Positions 23,481 to 33,475 of a stretch of 64,000 bases of DNA are shown here, piece after piece. The position numbers and the translations under genes were made by a program. Under the pieces are notes generated by a model. It was not told where the DNA came from and did not search any database. It saw only the letters and a list, made by a program, of their open reading frames with translations. Source of the stretch: Telmatactis stephensoni (lineage: Eukaryota > Cnidaria > Anthozoa > Actiniaria > Isophelliidae); assembly GCA_029948255.1 (NCBI GenBank), contig JALIZF010001751.1, forward strand, positions 621,643 through 685,642, written 5' to 3'. Numbering within the stretch: position 1 is the first letter of the stretch; every line of letters starts with the position of its first letter.

Positions 23481-23819
23481 AGGAAATAATATGATTTACT
23501 CGTGCAATTTAGAATAAATTTGACTCGTGAGTTTTCAAAGAGCACAAATTGCACTCGCCCTACGGGCTCGTGCAATAAGCCAGTTCGGAGTTTAAGAATC
23601 GTTTTCAGTGCGCATGCGATTTTATCCCGAACTTCTCACCTTCTTTTGTTTAAACCTTCTTTTGTTTTTAATCAAACAAAAGAAGGTGAGAAATTCGGGA
23701 TAAAATCGCATGCGCATAAGAAACGATTCTTAAACTCCGAACTGGCTTATTTTGAACTCTTTGAAAACTCACTCGTGCAAATTTATTCTAAATTGCACTC
23801 GTAACCATATTATTTCCTA
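23481..23819. mobile_element. Near-perfect 339-bp palindrome
   Basis: Ends AGGAAATAATATG / CATATTATTTCCT. Long arms contain AGCCAGTTCGGAGTTTAAGA, GCATGCGATTTTATCCCGAA and CACCTTCTTTTGTTT. The left arm carries an extra hairpin TTGCACTCGCCCTACGGGCT (23549-23575) that the right arm lacks. Confidence 0.85.
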
Positions 23820-24072
23820 TACATATTGTGGGCGCTAAATTTATATATAAGGTGCATTTAGCAGTAGAAGTCATTACCAACACGTTGCTGTGTAAATTGG
23901 AACCGATAATGGAATTTTAGACTTAATTGAGCGATTGTTGAATAATTAGCCATGTTTACTGGAATGTCGTACTTTTTCGCGCGAAATTCTTGCAATTCGA
24001 ATTCGTTTTCACAATTTCACATCTTAGACGGCGCCCCCCCCCCCCTCCCCCCAGCAAAATTATTTAATATTT

Positions 24073-24475
24073 GACTTTTTCCATGTTATTTACCTGCAAA
24101 ACTGAGCTTTTTTGGTCGAAGCACGTGGTCCTACATGTGATCTAGACCAATTTTATGAACGTTTTCAAACACGTTTCTGCTCGAGACAAAATGCAAATGT
24201 TCAGTGAGCTATTCATCACTCTTTGATTAAGTATAACAAGTTGTTTTATACGGAATAACCTGTATGTCTTCCCGCATATCGAAATAGTTCATTATTTTCA
24301 AGATAAATGTTACAGATGATAAAACGATCGTATAGGTGATTGGATTTTGGTGAAATTTATCACAATGGAACAAGGTTTGAACCATGTTGTAAACACTGCT
24401 TGAAATCATATCGAGGGACCACGAGTTTTGACCAAAAAAAGCTCAGTTTTGCAGGTAAGAAACATGAAAAAAGCT
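24073..24475. mobile_element. TIR element with TTTACCTGCAAAACTGAGC arms
   Basis: About 403 bp. Inverted arms of about 45 bp contain TACCTGCAAAACTGAGCTTT and TTTGGTC. The inside is AT-rich with no coding signal. Confidence 0.8.
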
Positions 24476-24555
24476 AAATTATCACTTCAGAAAATATATT
24501 GTTTTTTCTTGTTTGATTGTTTCCCAGTTCGAATGCAGTGATGATTATATTTTGG

Positions 24556-25363
24556 CAAGAGACCATAATATTAAGAGAGCGAAACTCAGTATTGATGTCT
24601 GTGCATTGCGAGATGTTCGCGGCGACTAAGACTATTTTTAATTTAGTAATTTGGCCATCGCGCGCGCAAGGCTTCTTAATTAAACAATAGTTATAACATA
24701 GCTAAACTCTTACGCGCGCTCTGATTGGCTGAAAAATCTATGAACTATTTCCCCATGGGCTGCACGGCTCCGTTTTTAACGTTCTAGGCTCTGTTATAAA
24801 TCAATTATAACATAGCTACAATCTTACGCGCGCTCTGATTGGCCAGAAAGCTATGAACTATTTGCCCATGGGCCGCACTGCGCGCGCACTATCTTCATCA
24901 TCGTCTTTTTCAAATCGTTCGTTTTTAAGATGGCGACACATATAACGCGCGCTCTGATTAGCTGAAAATCTATGAACTATTTCCCCATGGGCTGCACGGC
25001 TCCGTTTTTAACGTCCTAGGTTCTGTTATTTCTGAGAAAATATAAAGAACTCTTAACAAACTAGAGTCGCACTCGGCTACGCCTCGTGCCACTCTTACGT
25101 TTGTTAATCGTTCTTTATATTTTCTCTCGTGCGTCTATAACGCCATGGGCGCGAGGCTTTCTGTTGTCTAATTGATAATTATATAATTCAAAAACTGACA
25201 GCGGCAAACGGTCTCGTCCGCGCGCGCACGTCAAACATCAAATTTTATTGTTTGAGAACCTTGCGTGCGCGATGGCGGAGTTACTAAACATAGCCTTAGC
25301 CGCCAAAGAACATCGCACAGAAATCAATACTGAGTTCTGCTCTCTTAGTATTATGGTCTCTTG
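24556..25363. mobile_element. 808-bp TIR element with internal insertions
   Basis: Ends CAAGAGACCATAATA / TATTATGGTCTCTTG with arms of about 90 bp that also share CTCAGTATTGAT and TGTTC-GCGGC blocks. The centre (24690-25140) holds three units of CGCGCGCTCTGATTGGCT plus CTATGAACTATTTCCCCATG, and a separate hairpin GCACTCGGCTACGCCTCGTG. Confidence 0.8.
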
Positions 25364-25874
25364 ATTTTGGATAGAAATTTTGAAGAATTTTGAAGTTAAT
25401 CAAGGTTAACAAGAATCCGGGTTCGGAATGTTGGCTTTATGTGATTGCAAGCAAGATAGTTACAAATGTTTTATTGAATACCTTGGTCACGTGACCTATT
25501 TTGCAAATCATTCTGTTAGTAAAATAAGAAAGTCATCTATTCCGGACAGAATCTTACTAAATGGCTAACAAGTAACAAGTTGATAACAAAAGATAATCAA
25601 TATAGTTAAAAACCATCAGCCCATTAGAATTTATCGAATTTCATTGTTCTGTGGTCACGTGGCCGCCCAAAAAAAATGAAATTACGTACCGTACTGAAAA
25701 TGTAGAGGACCCTAAAATACACATGGATGCTGACCCTCAAGTTTCTAGGTAGAATTAACTTTCACAAAGTTAGGCTGGGAACTATAGTTTAAAAAGAAAT
25801 CCAAGCCTTAACACCCTTGAGCTGCAGACTGATCAAAATTTCCAAACAAAATCACATTCATGCAGCTGAAATTT

Positions 25875-25914
25875 CAATCTCGTACCCAGAGCCTGCGTTC
25901 TGGGTACGAGATTG
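25875..25914. mobile_element. 40-bp fold-back with perfect 9-bp TSD
   Basis: CAATCTCGTACCCAGA, a short loop, then TCTGGGTACGAGATTG. It is flanked on both sides by CTGAAATTT (25866-25874 and 25915-25923). The same end sequence occurs in the 91-bp element at 21993. It has room for only the two ends and almost nothing between. Confidence 0.85.
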
Positions 25915-26459
25915 CTGAAATTTGGGTCAAGATGGCGACGCGCATGCGCTGTAGCGCGCAAAATAAACAAAATGACTGCCATTTCTTGTAAGAAAATGCA
26001 TGACAAAGAATATATTTTGAGTATTTGTGGACGAAGTAAGCATATTGCACTTGGTGCGCGAATGAAAACTATAACAGTATAGTTAAATCTTTGTACTGGC
26101 TACAATAACGATTGACAATAAGCATCATCATTTCTTCCTGAGCAGTTTGTATTATTCATCCGTGAGCTTTTCGGTTTTCCATAAATTTTCTTCCAAATCG
26201 TCCAGCATCTATGTACATTCCGTTCAGTCTGAAGTAGAAGATTATCGTCTACGAGAATTGCGCGACTTGATTTTAGTGTTACACTGTTCAAACAGTCTAA
26301 ATTACCACAAAAATACGTAGAATAACTTTTCAATTTTCTTCCTAAAGGCTCTGAACTTAGCAAAGAATTGTTTTGCAAAGACGCCATGTTGTTGTCCAGC
26401 TTCGATTCGTATAAAGAAACAAATTCTTGCAAGCTTTCTTGTTCACAGGCACCCCAGGC

Positions 26460-26540
26460 AATCATTTAGAGCAGCGCGTACAAAGCAATGCGAAGCAAAT
26501 GCAAGGGTTCGGATTCGAATCCTGCATGGAATATTATTAT
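26460..26540 (+). pseudogene. tRNA-like 3' fragment
   Basis: Contains GGATTCGAATCCTGC, resembling a T-arm/B-box and 3' stem, followed by a T-run at about 26540. No matching 5' half or cloverleaf is found. It may be a tRNA relic or part of a SINE. Confidence 0.3.
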
Positions 26541-26907
26541 TTTTTTTTTAACAGTTCACAGTTCACACATTTTTTCACTCAATATAATAATACATTTGAC
26601 TCATAAATTAAAATATAATATAATACAATAAATATAAATCACAATAAATAATTAGTCTTCATATAACAAAAAGAAAGTATAGGCATTTATAAAATATTGA
26701 GCTAGAGACTGGGTCATCCTAATAGCAAAGCTAATCAAGAGGATGAGCCTATTAATAGTGTTATAAGGAAAATATTGATCAGACAAAGAAGTCAATTCAC
26801 AATTAATTATCACTTATTTATTTGTTTTAGATAAATCACTTATGTAGATAGATTGATATTGAATTAATTAAGATATTGTAATTTGCCCAGCTGGTTTTAT
26901 TTGAATC

Positions 26908-26909
<2 letters not shown>

Positions 26910-26939
<30 letters not shown>
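26910..26939. repeat. Poly-T tract (30 bp)
   Basis: Homopolymer run of T in the intergenic region. No adjoining retroelement was recognised. Confidence 0.9.
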
Positions 26940-26947
<8 letters not shown>

Positions 26948-28022
26948 AAATTCTATTTAACAAAAGGCAAATCTTCAGGGGGTAGAGTGGGGTCGAGCTA
27001 TTTTATCAGAAAAACAAAACAACAGCTAGCTTTTTGGTGAAAAAACGTTTTTTCTTGCGCCGGACCTACTTACACTCGACACGAATGAGGAGATGGAGGG
27101 GGATTTTTAAAAAATCGTTTTTTTAAATCAAATAAATAATACACAACAACATTTGAGAGGTTTAAACTTTATCATATTTAAATCATTTTCTCCTCTTTAG
27201 ATATCACTCAGAAGTATAGCTTGGGCTTCCTGTGATCATAGCTGGTTCATATACAGCGGAAGAAATGCATTATTGGCATTGATGAAAAATTTGGACAGCA
27301 ACCGTCCCCTACTCTTAGTCTTAGAAATTTCTTAAAGTGCCGAGCCCCCCTCGCTAACTGCACCGATTGCCCTCTTTACAGTTGAAAAATCGCCGAAATG
27401 GCCTTGTTAGGTTGGGGGATGCATCACAGAACGACCAGAGAAGCTTCCATACTCCGGAGATCACAGTTGAACCTTGCCGCCGTTATTACTGTGACTCTTT
27501 CTTCGTAAAGTCGCTTCCCACTCCTGAGTTCTTCCAGGAGATTGTCTCCGCCGTCTTTTCTCAGGAGTACCCAACGAGTCACTTGCTCAAATCGCCGCAA
27601 AACAGCTCAAAAACACATTGATAACATTCCATTCATACTTTAGACGCAAAATTAAAAGTTGCTGGGAAAAAAATATCCGCTCCACATTGCCAGCCAGATA
27701 AAACCCAAAACGTTATACTCCCCAGCCAGGCATTCGGAGTATCATTTTTTTTACCAGCCAGAAAGTCGTTTATGGCTTGCCAGGGTATTTGCCAGCCAGC
27801 AAGCTCTATGCAACTTCCAGTTTGCTAGCCAGGAAAATTTAAAGTTTGCACATTTTTACACAATCATCGGCATGCAATAAAGTGGCAAAGAAAAGAAACC
27901 ATTTAATGAAATATTGAATGTTTACTAGACGTTCATGTGGTCCTCTTTGTTTTACACGTTTTTGGGGACTTTAAAATGTCAAGACCTCTGTGGCTTTCCA
28001 TTTTTAATATCTATTTCATTTT

Positions 28023-28049
28023 GCCAGGTTGGTCGAGCGGTTTAAGGCG
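28023..28049 (+). pseudogene. 5' fragment of a Leu/Ser-type tRNA or SINE head
   Basis: GCCAGGTTGGTCGAGCGGTT followed by TAAGGCG is a good A-box/D-arm of a class II (Leu-like) tRNA. The sequence then runs directly into the palindromic element at 28050. I could not find the 3' half. It is not a functional tRNA as it stands. Confidence 0.45.
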
Positions 28050-28255
28050 GTGTTACACGAAACGATTTTTAACGACAATTTTCAGCGCAACGGCATTGCG
28101 TTAAAAATCTTTCTCGTGTAACATGACACTTGGAACAATTTTCCTTGCAATTTTTGCATCGGCAACGCGTTGCGAGTTTTTAAATTCAAGTCAGAAACTC
28201 GCAACGCATAATATTGCAAGTTGTTGTTGCAGAGCAAATGTTGCACGTATTACCA
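28050..28255. mobile_element. Palindromic cluster, GTTACACGA type
   Basis: A first hairpin, GTTACACGAAACGATTTTTA mirrored at 28095-28121, is followed by a second built on AACTCGCAACG and GCAAGTTGTTGTTGC, ending GTATTACCACC. It resembles the CAACTTGTCTCGCAAC family in style. Confidence 0.55.
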
Positions 28256-28925
28256 CCCCGAGCGCAACAAATTTTCTTTGTTGCACGAAGTAAAAGCACT
28301 GTCTACTTCGTAAAAGGTAAAAACATTTAGCAAACGAAAAATAAAAGTTCATAATTTAAGAGAACCAAATATTGTTCATTGCAGTTGCCTCTAACCTTAA
28401 GTATGAATCCCACTGTAGCGTTGGAACTGAAAATTAATACAAAATATCAATCAAATCTGGAGTTCACCTGAATCCTTTTCGCGATAAATCAATATTATTT
28501 TAGGTGTTATGTAAAATATTATTCAACATTATATGCCCGCATTTACATGTTACAAGCTTGTAGGTCCTATGTGGTTAATTTAAGCATATATAGCAACATC
28601 TCTAAACCAATAGATAAATTGATAATCAATATACATTCCAACCTCTCTCCTTTTTATTTTCCCATTTTATCACGCTTGGTAATTGTATCTAATGGTGTTA
28701 ACCATTCAGAGTAGGATGGAGAAAAATATGTGTGATTCAAGCAAAGCTTACGTAAAACAGAAAAGAAATAGGTCACTTACGTGGAGGCTTCGTAACCAGT
28801 GTCTCGATTTGTTGAAACACCACTCATGGTATTTTTAGAAAAAAAAATTCTGAAAAGATCAAGAGAAAATTTATATCAATAAAATTCATATTTGATAAAA
28901 ATTGAAATAAAATATGATTCACTAA

Positions 28926-30651
28926 GCGACCATTCGCCGCAAAAGTTTCGCAAAACTGAATTTGCAAAGTTTCGAAGCAAAGGCCATCTGCCTATCGGCC
29001 ATTCGCCGCAAAAGTTTCGCAAAACTGAATTTGCAAAGTTTCGAAGCAAAGGCCATCTGCCTATCGACCATTCGCCGCAAAAGTTTCGCAAAACTGAATT
29101 TGCAAAGTTTTGAAGCAAAGGCCATCTGCCTATCGGCCATTCGCCGCAAAAGTTTCGCAAAACTGAATTTGCAAAGTTTCGAAGCAAAGGCCATCTGCCT
29201 ATCGGCCATTCGCCGCAAAAGTTTCGCAAAACTGAATTTGCAAAGTTTCGAAGCAAAGGCCATCTGCCTATCGGCCATTCGCCGCAAAAGTTTCGCAAAA
29301 CTGAATTTGCAAAGTTTCGAAGCAAAGGCCATCTGCCTATCGGCCATTCGCCGCAAAAGTTTCGCAAAACTGAATTTGCAAAGTTTCGAGGCAAAGGCCA
29401 TCTGCCTATCGACCATTCGCCGCAAAAGTTTCGCAAAACTGAATTTGCAAAGTTTCGAAGCAAAGGCCATCTGCCTAAGCGACCATTCGCCGCAAAAGTT
29501 TCGCAAAACTGAATTTGCAAAGTTTCGAAGCAAAGGCCATCTGCCTATCGACCATTCGCCGCAAAAGTTTCGCAAAACTGAATTTGCAAAGTTTCGAAGC
29601 AAAGGCCATCTGCCTATCGGCCATTCGCCGCAAAAGTTTCGCAAAACTGAATTTGCAAAGTTTCGAAGCAAAGGCCATCTGCCTATCGACCATTCGCCGC
29701 AAAAGTTTCGCAAAACTGAATTTGCAAAGTTTCGAAGCAAAGGCCATCTGCCTATCGACCATTCGCCGCAAAAGTTTCGCAAAACTGAATTTGCAAAGTT
29801 TCGAAGCAAAGGCCATCTGCCTATCGGCCATTCGCCGCAAAAGTTTCGCAAAACTGAATTTGCAAAGTTTCGAAGCAAAGGCCATCTGCCTATCGACCAT
29901 TCGCCGCAAAAGTTTCGCAAAACTGAATTTGCAAAGTTTCGAAGCAAAGGCCATCTGCCTATCGGCCATTCGCCGCAAAAGTTTCGCAAAACTGAATTTG
30001 CAAAGTTTCGAAGCAAAGGCCATCTGCCTATCGGCCATTCGCCGCAAAAGTTTCGCAAAACTGAATTTGCAAAGTTTCGAAGCAAAGGCCATCTGCCTAT
30101 CGACCATTCGCCGCAAAAGTTTCGCAAAACTGAATTTGCAAAGTTTCGAAGCAAAGGCCATCTGCCTAAGCCACCATTCGCCGCAAAAGTTTCGCAAAAC
30201 TGAATTTGCAAAGTTTCGAAGCAAAGGCCATCTGCCTATCGGCCATTCGCCGCAAAAGTTTCGCAAAACTGAATTTGCAAAGTTTCGAAGCAAAGGCCAT
30301 CTGCCTATCGACCATTCGCCGCAAAAGTTTCGCAAAACTGAATTTGCAAAGTTTCGAAGCAAAGGCCATCTGCCTATCGACCATTCGCCGCAAAAGTTTC
30401 GCAAAACTGAATTTGCAAAGTTTCGAAGCAAAGGCCATCTGCCTAAGCGACCATTCGCCGCAAAAGTTTCGCAAAACTGAATTTGCAAAGTTTCGAAGCA
30501 AAGGCCATCTGCCTATCGGCCATTCGCCGCAAAAGTTTCGCAAAACTGAATTTGCAAAGTTTCGAAGCAAAGGCCATCTATCTAACTAACATTGACAACA
30601 AAAATTTTCAAAAGGACTTTGCAGAGTCTCGCAGCAAATGTCTTCTATCTT
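28926..30651. repeat. 69-bp tandem array, 24 copies plus one decayed
   Basis: CCATTCGCCGCAAAAGTTTC recurs every 69 bp from 28930 to 30520, with three 70-bp units where CTATCG is replaced by CTAAGC (29483, 30174, 30451). Units are almost identical and differ mainly at one G/A site (CGGCC or CGACC). A clearly diverged 25th unit occupies about 30590-30651. There are no spacers. Because 69 = 3 x 23, long frames stay open on both strands; I do not regard these as genes. Confidence 0.95.
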
Positions 30652-31418
30652 TTACTGGTGTCTGCGTAGGCTATACCAATGCGGCTCCCATACGGCCAAA
30701 TGATTTCGACAACCTGAAATGAGTGCTAGCTTGATTTGAATCGTTAGCAGGGTTACTGTTGAGATAGACACTTCAGTATTGCCCTTTAAACATAATGTTA
30801 TTTAATTAAAATTCAAATAAATAAGTTCCATTTCAAACAAATTAAACTGCTGTTGGAATCGTCAGGGAGAGGTTTTTCCAGTTACAACAGTCAAAAGACT
30901 ATATAATCTTTTTCTAAGGTAGTTTGGTAGAACATATAGTTAATTATATATAGAAGCCAGCATATTAGCTTGCCGTTTCCTTGAAATTTTCCTTAGGAAC
31001 ACTTTCGGCAATTTTTGTCATAAACAACTGGTTTCAAAACTTGGAATGCTATAGAATGCCAAAATTTTACCGTTGCATGTTCGTAAAATCTTGTTGATAT
31101 TTCAAGGTTCTTTTTGCCTCTAGAAATATGGTACTGAAAACACTCTGTGAATACAACCAAATGGTCTTGCGAGAAGAAAACGAATACATACAGTTCTTGA
31201 AATATCACCAATCTTTTTATTCCAAACATGTTTCGGCAGCGTCACACTGACACAAAAATAGAACTATATGTACAAGAATATCTATAAAATATACATAAAG
31301 CGTAGCCTCTTTTAATATCAGTAGAAAGTCCGTGAGTGAATGCCCAAATCAGAGATAACAGTATTGAAGTAACTTGATAATTGCCTCAAGAAAACGTTAA
31401 AGATTGAGAGCGAGGCTA

Positions 31419-31993
31419 AGGGCCTGCTTGCACTACAACGAAATATTTTAGGTGTATTCAAAACCTAACACTTAGAGATCATGAGTTTGTCAAATGCGTT
31501 TGTGATTTCACTTTGTTAACCTGTCAATCAAACCGTTAATGCTGATGTATGAACGAAAGACAGAAATTTGTTTATCCTTTGGCGATTCAGAGACTCAACT
31601 ACTTCAAGCAGAAACGCCGGTACTTAAGTAAATTCATTTGTGGAATTAAAGGCGTAGATTTCAACTCAACTGGACATTTCAATGTCCAGCCGAAGAATCG
31701 TGGTTTGAAATCCACGTGAATGCTAGAAATTTCGCAGAGGAATGCCATTTGGGTGTTATAGTAACGTTGATGTACTTGAATGTTGTAACGACTAGTAATG
31801 AATGTACGTTGACAGACGTACGTCAAGCGAACAAAGGAGTTCTACACCTAGAAAAAATTTGGAGGCCTCCAAATCAAGACGGCGGCGCTTTTGTAGTTTG
31901 GTAGGCTTAATACAAAAACTTTTCGTGACGTCACGTACTCCACTAAAACGCTGTTGCAAACAAACAGGCTTTCGCATAGTGCAAACAGGCCCT
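31419..31993. mobile_element. TIR element with GGGCCTGCTTGCACTA ends
   Basis: GGGCCTGCTTGCACTAC at the left and TAGTGCAAACAGGCCC at the right are inverted repeats about 575 bp apart. The interior has no coding signal. Only the terminal 16-18 bp are convincing. Confidence 0.55.
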
Positions 31994-32312
31994 TTATACA
32001 AAAACTGCTAGTATTTGGGTAAGCAATTTTCAAAGGAGCTGTCGTCTTGTTTGCAAAGCCAATTAGGTTATTAACTTATGTTATCCGTTTGGTCAAAATA
32101 GCGGTAAATTAGTTTCCAACCGGTGACTAAAATAATTAATTGTTCGCGATCGAGCATTACATAAAATTTAAGAACAAGAAAACCCAAGGGGGTGCGTTTT
32201 AGTTAGTTAAGGGTCTGTCCCATAACCAACAAGAGGATAAGAAATAATCCTGGTCTGTCAAGATGTTGACCTTGGCCGGAGGTCATGCTTCAAAATATTC
32301 ATCATCATAAAG

Positions 32313-32400
32313 GAATGTTACAATAAGCCTAGTGAAAACACACTCCACTGTATCCTGGCATGTAACTTTGTGTTTTACATTTCCAGAGCTGAGTTTGGCC
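32313..32400 (+). repeat. Dispersed repeat, copy 1
   Basis: AATGTTACAATAAGCCTAGTG, CACACTCCA-TGTA and CATTTCC(A/G)GAG blocks are shared in order with 33383-33475. Copies are direct and about 1.07 kb apart. The repeat family was not identified. Confidence 0.65.
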
Positions 32401-33382
32401 TTCAAAAAAAAAACAAAAAACAAAAAAAACAAAAAAACAAAAAACAAAAAATTAACAAACAAAAAAACCCCAGAAAATATGAAAAATTTAACATACACAT
32501 TGATTGATATCCATCGGATTTTTTCTGGAACATGTCAACTCAATGTCAACTGTATGTGAGTCGTAGGCAACCTACCGCCTTGTATCTTTACCCTTCTGGC
32601 GCGAAAAACTACAATACGTTAGTTGACAGATATCTGCCAGATTAGTAAACAAAAGACAACCAGAGAACTGTTCTCAGAACAGAAGTGAACAGAACCTACA
32701 CAAAGTTGTAAAAGAAAATTGAATTCAACGGTAACCCTGTTTTAACTGACAATAAATGTTTTAGGACCTGATTATATAAACCAGGTTGGGCCAGTAAGCT
32801 GGCTGACTTCTTTTGCTTTTTGGTCCCAAGGGAAAAAAGCCCTTAGTGAAAACTTTGAGAAAGTTACACTTCTTGTTTTCTATATCAAAGTTGTCCTGTG
32901 CACAAATACCGTACAAAAAATCCCTGGAGAAGCATGTGACAGAAAAATTGAACGAATTTCACGTTTTGTTCAAAATCTGACAAGAATTTGGAGGAAGTCG
33001 CCTTTTGCTACATGCCGGTGTATCAATGCTTGACACATCAAAAGAAAGCAAGTGGCATTTCCTGACATCGGTATGTTTTGGAACTCCGGAAGAACAGTAA
33101 AGCAAAAAGCACACAAACTCAGTGACAGATATCTGTCACATTATTTACTTAATGTTTGTTAACTAACAGACCATCCTACAATCGTTTTCAGTTCAAACAG
33201 ATAACAATCATGTACTTAAAAGAATGACTACATTTTGAATCCTACATCTTTATTTCTTGTTAAGGGTTGTAAAAACTTCTATTTTGACGGCCGTCTTGTT
33301 TTAAAATGAAAGTTACAACACCACAAACACAACTGCAAACACTGAGTTGGTGGGCGGGTTGGTGGGTAAACGAACACCTAAA

Positions 33383-33475
33383 GGAATGTTACGAAAAGCC
33401 TTGTGAAAGCACACTCCATGTAGCCCGGCATGAGCTTTGTGTTTTTAATACATTTCCGGAGTTACATTTGGCTCG
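33383..33475 (+). repeat. Dispersed repeat, copy 2
   Basis: Diverged direct copy of the segment at 32313-32400 (AATGTTACGAAAAGCCTTGTG, CACACTCCATGTA, CATTTCCGGAG). Confidence 0.65.

Noticed and set aside
28926..30589. Long repeat-protein genes or a CRISPR-like array
   Set aside because: Units are contiguous without spacers, frames are open on both strands at once, and three 70-bp units shift the frame. It is a plain tandem array in an animal genome.
31599..32033. ORFs of 60-75 codons on both strands
   Set aside because: No recognisable domain. They overlap each other on both strands inside or beside the 31419-31993 element.
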